Assembly: GCA_008933525.1 (NCBI GenBank)
Contig: WBUV01000049.1
Location: forward strand, 1 to 12,411
Direction of reading: 5' to 3'
Origin: Bacteroidales bacterium
GTDB lineage: Bacteria; Bacteroidota; Bacteroidia; Bacteroidales; Tenuifilaceae
DNA length: 12,411 nucleotides
In this document: positions 7,094 through 12,411 of the stretch, in pieces
How the letters are laid out: each line of letters begins with the position of its first letter
Numbering within the stretch: position 1 is the first letter of the stretch
Program-made: the position numbers and the translations under genes
The notes under the pieces: generated by a model
Databases searched by the model: none
Told to the model about the DNA's origin: nothing
What the model saw: the letters and a program-made list of their open reading frames with translations, nothing else

Positions 7094-7696
7094 ATGAAAA
7101 AGATGTCGATGTTTATTTTTACAATGCTTTTAGCATCTGTAACAGTCCTAGCCCAAGGCTATAAAATTGGCGATAAAGTTGCTGACTTTAAACTAAAGAA
7201 TGTTGATGGCAAAATGGTATCGCTAGCCGACTACAAGAATGCCAAAGGCTTTGTGGTTATTTTCTCCTGCAACCATTGCCCTTACGTTAAGGCTTATGAG
7301 GACAGAATGATTGAGTTGCACAAGAAGTACGAATCAAAAGGTTTTCCTGTAATAGCTATCAATTCCAACGACCCTGCTGCTGTTCCAGAGGATTCCTACG
7401 ATAAAATGATTGAGCGTGCAAAAGAAAAGAGTTTTCCTTTTGCATACCTATTCGACGAGGGTCAAAAGGTATACCCAGTATTTGGTGCAGCTCGTACACC
7501 CCACGTTTATTTGTTGAGCAAAAAGGGCAAGGATATGATTGTTGAGTACATTGGCGCCATTGACGACAACTACAAGGATGCAACGGCTGTTAAGGAAAAG
7601 TATGTTGAGAAGGCCATTGATGCTCTTCTCGAAGGTAAATCGCCCGAGGTTAAGGAAACAAAGGCTGTAGGATGTAGTATTAAGGTTAAAAAGTAA
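7094..7696 (+). CDS. Secreted redoxin/thioredoxin-like protein with CNHC motif
   Basis: A 200-residue exported protein. Residues 1-20 are a signal peptide of Sec type (hydrophobic stretch 6-19, likely cleavage after VLA, before QGY). The mature part is an AhpC/TSA-redoxin-like thioredoxin fold: GDKVADFKLKNVDGK (26-40), VIFSCNHCPYVKAYE with Cys59-Asn-His-Cys62, AINSND (88-93), and cis-proline Pro136 in ARTPHVYL. A further cysteine, Cys194 in the C-terminal GCSIK, is also present in relatives I recognise and may take part in disulfide exchange. The substrate is not known. An in-frame TTG lies 6 bases upstream, but ATG at 7094 is the natural start. It follows the TlpA-like gene by 12 bases and a strong terminator follows it, so the two genes make a complete unit. 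Confidence 0.88.
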   Translation: MKKMSMFIFTMLLASVTVLAQGYKIGDKVADFKLKNVDGKMVSLADYKNAKGFVVIFSCNHCPYVKAYEDRMIELHKKYESKGFPVIAINSNDPAAVPEDSYDKMIERAKEKSFPFAYLFDEGQKVYPVFGAARTPHVYLLSKKGKDMIVEYIGAIDDNYKDATAVKEKYVEKAIDALLEGKSPEVKETKAVGCSIKVKK

Positions 7697-7719
7697 GAGG
7701 TTTTTATTGAATATTGAGG

Positions 7720-7753
7720 CTGGTGGACAGATTATTGTTCACCAGTTTTTTTT
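7720..7753 (+). terminator. Intrinsic terminator of the thioredoxin-like pair
   Basis: A 10-bp stem (CTGGTGGACA at 7720-7729 with TGTTCACCAG at 7736-7745, one G-U pair) and a 6-base loop are followed directly by 8 T (7746-7753). It lies 23 bases after the stop codon and separates this unit from the iron transport operon. Confidence 0.92.
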
Positions 7754-7867
7754 ATTTAATCTTAGTTGGAATATAATTAGTATTAAAGATTTAATATGTA
7801 GATATTCAGTGTGTTAAATTGAATTTTTGGTTTATTTTTCCAAATTAAAAATCACCATTTTTAGGTA

Positions 7868-7898
7868 TTTCCCACTCAAACCTCTCATTCTACTTTTG
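7868..7898 (+). promoter_or_regulatory. Probable promoter of the porin-feoAB operon
   Basis: TACTTTTG at 7891-7898 is a perfect -7 element (TAnnTTTG). TTTC at 7868-7871, 19 bases upstream, matches the -33 TTTG at three of four bases. The start site would be about 20 bases before ATG at 7926. No inverted repeat resembling a Fur or DtxR operator was seen in 7754-7925. Confidence 0.6.
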
Positions 7899-7925
7899 TA
7901 TCGTAAATTTTAAACTTATGGTACA

Positions 7926-9077
7926 ATGAAAAGGATATTTACTGTTTCAACGTTTGTTCTTGTTTTTTGCTTTAATGGTTTTCTTTACTCTCAGACTGAT
8001 TCAACAAGGTTCGATAAGGGATTTCAGTTCGAAGCATCATATCTGGGCGATAATGTAAATAACGTTCACGGTGGAATTAAGCGCGGTTCTGCGTTTCTTG
8101 GTATGGCCAACCTTCGTTTGCTCTTCGATACTGAAAAAGCAGGATTGTGGAGCGGCTCACAGTTCTTTGTTAATGCAGTAAATACACATGGTGCAACTCC
8201 ATCGGCTGAGATGCTTGGCGATATGCAGGTAGCTTCGAATATTGAGGCGGGAAATCACACCTATATACAGGAATTATGGTATAAGCAGGTTGTTGGCAAT
8301 GTTGAGTTTACATTAGGTTTGCAGGATTTGAATGTTGAGTTTGCGGTTTCCGATAATGGGGGTCTATTCTTGAATAGTTCCTTTGGAATTTTGCCCGTTA
8401 TCTCGGCAAATGTGCCAGCGCCAATTTTTCCATTAACATCGTTGGGTATTACATCCAAGTGGAGTATCAACGATAAAACATCATGGCTAAATGCCATTTA
8501 CGACGGTAGCCCCTCGGATTTCGATTATAATCCATACAACCTAAACTGGCAATTTGCCTCTGGCGATGGCATACTTGCCGTAACCGAGTTGCAACGTAAT
8601 GTGGAGGTTAAGAATCTGCCTGGGGTTTATAAACTTGGTTTGTATACGCATAATCATCTTGTAGAGAAACAATTCAACGCTAACTTCCCGGATTCATTGG
8701 ACCATTCAAAGTATGGTTTCTATATGTACGCCGACCAACGTGTATTTCAACGTGGCGAAACAAGTATTGATGTATTTAGCCAATTCGGCTATAGCCCTTC
8801 TGCATTAAGTCTTAACAGGGTATTCTTCAGTTTTGGCGTAAACCTGAAAGGCCTTATGACTAAGTCCGATTCCGATATTCTTGGATTTGCTGTTGCACAC
8901 GCAAATTACAACGAGAGTGTTGGCGGAGAAACATCGCTTGAGTTGACCTACCAAAGGCTAATAACCAAGAATATTTTCATACAGCCCGATTTGCAGTATA
9001 TCATAAATCCATCGGGGAAGAATAGTGGAATTAGCAACTGCTTTGCAGGTACACTAAGGTTGGGATTATCATTTTAA
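7926..9077 (+). CDS. OprB-type outer membrane porin
   Basis: A 383-residue outer membrane beta-barrel protein of the carbohydrate-selective porin OprB family. Residues 1-22 form a signal peptide (hydrophobic FVLVFCFNGFLYS, mature start near QTDST). Family hallmarks are TYIQELWYKQ (112-121), GLQDLNVEFAVSDNGGLFLN (131-150) followed by SSFG, PVISANVPAPIFPLT (157-171), DGILAVTELQ (214-223) and PDLQYIINPSGKN (354-366). The chain ends in GTLRLGLSF with a terminal Phe, the usual signal for barrel assembly. OprB proteins are best known for sugar uptake, but this gene is 14 bases upstream of feoAB with no terminator between, and no sugar genes are nearby. A role in letting iron or small solutes cross the outer membrane is therefore possible, but that is inference from context. 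Confidence 0.88.
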   Translation: MKRIFTVSTFVLVFCFNGFLYSQTDSTRFDKGFQFEASYLGDNVNNVHGGIKRGSAFLGMANLRLLFDTEKAGLWSGSQFFVNAVNTHGATPSAEMLGDMQVASNIEAGNHTYIQELWYKQVVGNVEFTLGLQDLNVEFAVSDNGGLFLNSSFGILPVISANVPAPIFPLTSLGITSKWSINDKTSWLNAIYDGSPSDFDYNPYNLNWQFASGDGILAVTELQRNVEVKNLPGVYKLGLYTHNHLVEKQFNANFPDSLDHSKYGFYMYADQRVFQRGETSIDVFSQFGYSPSALSLNRVFFSFGVNLKGLMTKSDSDILGFAVAHANYNESVGGETSLELTYQRLITKNIFIQPDLQYIINPSGKNSGISNCFAGTLRLGLSF

Positions 9078-9091
9078 ATAAAACACAGAAA

Positions 9092-11563
9092 ATGCGTTTA
9101 TCGGAATTATCAAATGGGCAGATTGGCATAATAACAAAAGTGTTTGGCCAAGGGGCGTTTCGGAAAAGGATAACCGAAATGGGATTTGTGAAGGGGAAAT
9201 CGGTTAAGGTGATTAGGAATGCTCCTTTGCTCGACCCTATTGAGTATGAGATTATGGGCTACAATGTTTCGCTTCGTAGGAGCGAGGCGTCGCTAATTGA
9301 GGTTGTTTCGGAGAACGATTTGCAATCCGATAATTCCATCGTGTTTGAGGGAACACTGGTTGAGGATAAGTTAAAGGTATCGGCTCGCGAAAAAAGTAAA
9401 ACTATCAATGTTGCATTGGTTGGGAATCCGAATAGTGGGAAAACTTCGCTTTTCAACTATATGTCGGGTTTGCACGAGAAGGTTGGTAACTATGGTGGAG
9501 TAACTATCGAGGCAAAAGAGGCAATGGTTAAGCACGATGGTTATAAAATAAACATTGTCGATTTGCCTGGAACCTACTCAATAACCGACTATACTCCCGA
9601 GGAACTTTTTGTACGCAAGCATATTGCGGACAATATGCCCGATGTTGTTATCAATGTGGTTGATGCTTCCAATTTGGAGCGAAACCTATTCCTAACAACC
9701 CAACTTATCGATATGAATATTAAGGTGATAATCGCTTTAAATATGTTCGATGAGCTGGAGCAAAAAGGTATTCAGTTTAAGTATTTCGACCTTGCCATAA
9801 TGCTTGGTATTCCAATAATTCCTACGGTTGCAATAAAAGGGCGTGGCGTTTCGGAGTTGATTGCCAAAACTGTTGATGTTTACGAGGATAGAGACCCAAT
9901 TGTGCGTCATATCCATATCAACTATGGTGCATCAATCGAAGGTTCCATATCAAAAATTAAAGAGTTGCTCAGGCCTAATAAGGAGATTGCCGACCGGTTC
10001 TCATTGCGATTTATCGCAATAAAACTGCTGGAGAACGATAGAACAACCCAAGATTTACTCCGTAGTTGTTTAAACTTTGATGCAGTTATGCTTGCTGCAA
10101 ACAGGGAGATTCAACGGTTGGAAAAGGAGTATGGCGATAAATCGGAAACCGTTGTAACCGATGCAAAATATGGGTTTATTGCAGGAGCATTGGCCGAAAC
10201 ATTGAAGGAGAGTAGAGAGAAGAAGCATCATCGAAGCAAAATAATAGACAATGTTCTAACCCACAAACTATGGGGATTTCCAATTTTCATTGCTTTTATG
10301 TGGTTGATGTTTCAGGCCACCTTTACAATTGGTAGCTATCCAATGGATTGGATTGATGCGGGCGTTGGATATTTAGGCGATATTGTTGGAAATGCAATGC
10401 CCAATGGCGCTTTACGCGATTTAGTTGTGGATGGAATTATTGGTGGAGTTGGTGGTGTTATTGTGTTTCTGCCCAATATTCTAATCCTATTCTTCTTTAT
10501 CTCCTTGATGGAGGATACTGGCTATATGGCTCGCATCTCCTTTATAATGGATAAGTTGATGCATAAGATAGGCTTGCACGGTAAATCGTTTATTCCGCTA
10601 CTTATGGGTTTTGGCTGCAATGTGCCTGCTGTTATGGCTACACGTACTCTGGAGAATAGGAAGGATAGAATAATAACAATGCTGATAACTCCATTTATGT
10701 CGTGTAGCGCAAGGCTCCCCGTTTATGTTTTGCTGATATCTGCATTTTTTCCAACAAATCAGGGCTTGGTGCTTTTCTCTGTCTATTTTATTGGAATTTT
10801 ACTGGCAATTTTAGTGGCGCTTTTGCTTAAAACAACATTGTTTGCTAAGCAGGATGTCCCTTTTGTAATGGAATTACCTCCTTATCGCATTCCAACTCTA
10901 AGGAATACAATAATCCATATGTGGTTTAAGGGTTCTCAGTACTTGCGAAAAATGGGAACAGTAATTCTTCTGGCATCAATTCTAATTTGGGGCTTAAGCT
11001 ATTATCCTCGGAATGTTGAGTACTCTGCCAATTTCGATTCACAAATTGCCTCTATTTCTAATAATGCAGAGTTAAGGGATTCTGTAAAACAGGCTCAGAT
11101 TTCGGAAATTGAGTTGATAAAGGCCTCGGAGCATCAGGAACAATCGTATATTGGCCGTATGGGTAGGTTTATTGAGCCTGCAATTCAGCCGCTTGGTTTC
11201 GACTGGAAAATTGGTGCAAGCATCATAACAGGTCTTGCCGCTAAGGAAATTGTGGTTAGCACAATGGGTATCATTTATCATGCCGATTTAGAGGCCGATG
11301 AAACATCTGGTTCGCTAATTTCGAGTTTGCAGCAGCAGGAATACTCCAGTGGTGCGCTAAAAGGGCAAAAAGTGTTCAATCAGCTGGTTGCATTTGGATT
11401 TATGCTATTCGTTCTAATTTATTTCCCCTGTGTGGCTGTAATTGCCGCAATTAAAAAGGAGGCAAACTGGAAGTGGGCTTTGTTCAGTATGGTTTATACA
11501 ACTGCAATTGCTTGGGTTGTATCGTTTTTAACGTATCAAATTGGAAGTTATTTTATTCAATAA
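9092..11563 (+). CDS. feoB: Ferrous iron transporter, FeoA-FeoB fusion
   Basis: An 823-residue inner membrane Fe(II) importer with FeoA fused to FeoB, a form common in Bacteroidota. Residues 1-71 are the FeoA SH3-like domain (RLSELSNGQIGII, RITEMGFVKG). A polar linker of about 30 residues follows. The G domain has G1 GNPNSGKTS (111-119), G2 in GNYGGVTIE, G3 DLPG (157-160), G4 NMFD (217-220) and a G5-like VAIKGRG (246-252). A cytosolic helical region runs to about 390. The membrane part has gate motifs GFGCNVPAVMATR (506-518), TPFMSCSARLPVY (533-545) and GLAAKEIVVSTMG (714-726), with Cys509, Cys538 and Cys780 as possible metal contacts. A hydrophilic insert of about 55 residues (640-695) separates the last membrane groups. 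The ATG at 9092 gives a normal FeoA start. It is the middle gene of the operon, with the Cys-rich peptide gene 5 bases downstream. Confidence 0.97.
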   Translation: MRLSELSNGQIGIITKVFGQGAFRKRITEMGFVKGKSVKVIRNAPLLDPIEYEIMGYNVSLRRSEASLIEVVSENDLQSDNSIVFEGTLVEDKLKVSAREKSKTINVALVGNPNSGKTSLFNYMSGLHEKVGNYGGVTIEAKEAMVKHDGYKINIVDLPGTYSITDYTPEELFVRKHIADNMPDVVINVVDASNLERNLFLTTQLIDMNIKVIIALNMFDELEQKGIQFKYFDLAIMLGIPIIPTVAIKGRGVSELIAKTVDVYEDRDPIVRHIHINYGASIEGSISKIKELLRPNKEIADRFSLRFIAIKLLENDRTTQDLLRSCLNFDAVMLAANREIQRLEKEYGDKSETVVTDAKYGFIAGALAETLKESREKKHHRSKIIDNVLTHKLWGFPIFIAFMWLMFQATFTIGSYPMDWIDAGVGYLGDIVGNAMPNGALRDLVVDGIIGGVGGVIVFLPNILILFFFISLMEDTGYMARISFIMDKLMHKIGLHGKSFIPLLMGFGCNVPAVMATRTLENRKDRIITMLITPFMSCSARLPVYVLLISAFFPTNQGLVLFSVYFIGILLAILVALLLKTTLFAKQDVPFVMELPPYRIPTLRNTIIHMWFKGSQYLRKMGTVILLASILIWGLSYYPRNVEYSANFDSQIASISNNAELRDSVKQAQISEIELIKASEHQEQSYIGRMGRFIEPAIQPLGFDWKIGASIITGLAAKEIVVSTMGIIYHADLEADETSGSLISSLQQQEYSSGALKGQKVFNQLVAFGFMLFVLIYFPCVAVIAAIKKEANWKWALFSMVYTTAIAWVVSFLTYQIGSYFIQ

Positions 11564-11568
11564 ATATT

Positions 11569-11718
11569 ATGATGAGTCAAGATACTATCGCATTAATATT
11601 GGTTCTTGCAGCATTGTTGTACACTGTATATGCAGTTGTTAAGAGCCTTAGGAAAAAAGAGAGTGGTTGCACAGGTTGCCCTAGTTGTGAGATAAAGCGT
11701 ACGGTTCAGAAGAAGTAG
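11569..11718 (+). CDS. FeoB-associated Cys-rich membrane peptide
   Basis: A 49-residue protein recognised as the FeoB-associated Cys-rich membrane protein family (PF12669-like). Residues 7-24 form one membrane helix (IALILVLAALLYTVYAVV), followed by a basic stretch SLRKKE and a cytosolic cysteine cluster Cys34-x-x-Cys37-x-x-Cys40 in GCTGCPSCE. Such peptides sit directly downstream of feoB in many bacteria and probably help FeoB function, as FeoC does in Enterobacteria. The mechanism is not established. Two adjacent ATG codons (11569 and 11572) can start it; the frame is open into the feoB tail, but an earlier start would add no family sequence. The stop of feoB is 5 bases upstream, which implies coupled expression. 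Confidence 0.88.
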   Translation: MMSQDTIALILVLAALLYTVYAVVKSLRKKESGCTGCPSCEIKRTVQKK

Positions 11719-11748
11719 CGATAAAGTTCCTTTTCTTGTTAAATGTTC

Positions 11749-11779
11749 TTTGTTCTGTTATTTTTTTAACATATTTTTG
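11749..11779 (+). promoter_or_regulatory. Promoter of the rubrerythrin gene
   Basis: TTTG at 11749-11752 and TATTTTTG at 11772-11779 are both perfect matches to the Bacteroidota -33 and -7 elements, and the spacing is 19 bases. The start site would fall near 11785, giving a leader of about 35 bases. No clear PerR-like palindrome overlaps it. Confidence 0.75.
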
Positions 11780-11819
11780 GGAGTAGACTTATGACTAGTT
11801 GAAACTAAAACATAAAACA

Positions 11820-12398
11820 ATGGAAAAGAGCATTAAAGGAACTGAAACCGAAAAGAATTTGCTAAAAGCTTTCGCAGGCGAATCGCAGGCAAAGAACCGT
11901 TATACTTTTTTTGCAAAGGTTGCAAAAGAGGAAGGATACGAGCAAATTGCCGAGTTGTTTATGATTACTGCCGGGCAGGAGGAGCAACACGCAAAGCAGT
12001 TCTTTAAATTCCTTGAGGGTGGAATGGTGGAGATTACTGCATCGTACCCAGCAGGCATGATAGGCACAACAGCCGAGAACCTGACTGCTGCAGCCAATGG
12101 CGAGCATGAGGAGTGGGCTGATTTGTATCCTCAATTTGCTGCAATTGCTGAGAAGGAGGGCTTCCCAAAAATTGCCACAGCGTTTAAGCTAATTGCAAAG
12201 GTTGAGAAAGAGCACGAGGAGCGCTACAGGAAACTTCTAGAAAAGGTTGAGGCCGGAAAAGTTTTCGAACGCGAGGAAGATACAGAATGGGTATGCCGTA
12301 AGTGCGGTTATGTTCATAAAGGTAAAAAAGCACTTAAGAACTGCCCTGTTTGCCATCACCCTGAGGCATATTTTGAAGAAAAGTCCAATAATTACTAG
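11820..12398 (+). CDS. rbr: Rubrerythrin
   Basis: A 192-residue cytosolic non-heme iron protein that reduces hydrogen peroxide to water, a main peroxide defence in anaerobes. Residues 1-145 are the ferritin-like four-helix diiron domain with ligands Glu21 ([10 protein letters not shown]), Glu54 and His57 (GQEEQH), Glu95 and Glu98 (GEHEEW), and Glu129 and His132 (VEKEHEERY). Residues 156-186 are a rubredoxin-like Fe(Cys)4 domain with Cys159-x-x-Cys162 and Cys175-x-x-Cys178. This is the classical rubrerythrin order and length. A TTG at 11799 keeps the frame open upstream, but ATG at 11820 starts the usual [13 protein letters not shown] sequence. It is probably transcribed from its own consensus promoter. 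Read-through from feoAB is possible because no terminator hairpin was found in 11719-11748. Confidence 0.97.
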   Translation: MEKSIKGTETEKNLLKAFAGESQAKNRYTFFAKVAKEEGYEQIAELFMITAGQEEQHAKQFFKFLEGGMVEITASYPAGMIGTTAENLTAAANGEHEEWADLYPQFAAIAEKEGFPKIATAFKLIAKVEKEHEERYRKLLEKVEAGKVFEREEDTEWVCRKCGYVHKGKKALKNCPVCHHPEAYFEEKSNNY

Positions 12399-12411
12399 TT
12401 TTGTGTTAAGG

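Noticed and set aside
7754-7867. Search for a Fur-type palindrome upstream of the porin-feoAB operon
   Set aside because: The stretch is AT-rich but shows no convincing inverted repeat.
11473-11568. Longer version of the Cys-rich peptide starting inside feoB
   Set aside because: The extra 32 residues are the feoB tail read in another frame; the family sequence starts at the ATG pair at 11569/11572.

Overview
The window reads as an ordinary chromosomal stretch from a Bacteroidota bacterium, most likely Bacteroidales-like and anaerobic or microaerophilic. The evidence is moderately AT-rich DNA, A-rich translation leaders without clear Shine-Dalgarno sequences, promoters of the TTTG-N19-TAnnTTTG type, a DUF3127 protein, a FeoA-FeoB fusion, and many short lipoprotein signals. 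No mobile element, CRISPR array, tRNA or rRNA was seen, and no gap between genes exceeds 300 bases. I saw no clearly new system. The most interesting points are a porin-FeoAB-Cys-rich peptide operon and a monoheme P460-type lipoprotein.

Left part (1-3638): two minus-strand genes, a DUF3127 protein with an SSB-like acidic tail and an FKBP-type prolyl isomerase lipoprotein, are separated by a good intrinsic terminator. A divergent gene encodes the transcription accessory protein Tex.

Middle part (3668-7753): a small lipoprotein with one CxxCH heme motif (cytochrome P460-like) converges on a lipoprotein version of oligopeptidase B. The two share a bidirectional terminator. Divergent from the peptidase is a two-gene unit for envelope thioredoxin-fold proteins, one a TlpA-like lipoprotein (CAPC) and one a secreted redoxin-like protein (CNHC). 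It is closed by a strong terminator.

Right part (7868-12411): an OprB-type outer membrane porin, a FeoAB ferrous iron transporter and a 49-residue FeoB-associated Cys-rich membrane peptide lie 14 and 5 bases apart and form a likely operon. Rubrerythrin follows behind its own consensus promoter. Together these suggest ferrous iron uptake next to iron-dependent peroxide defence, with envelope thiol and heme redox proteins close by.
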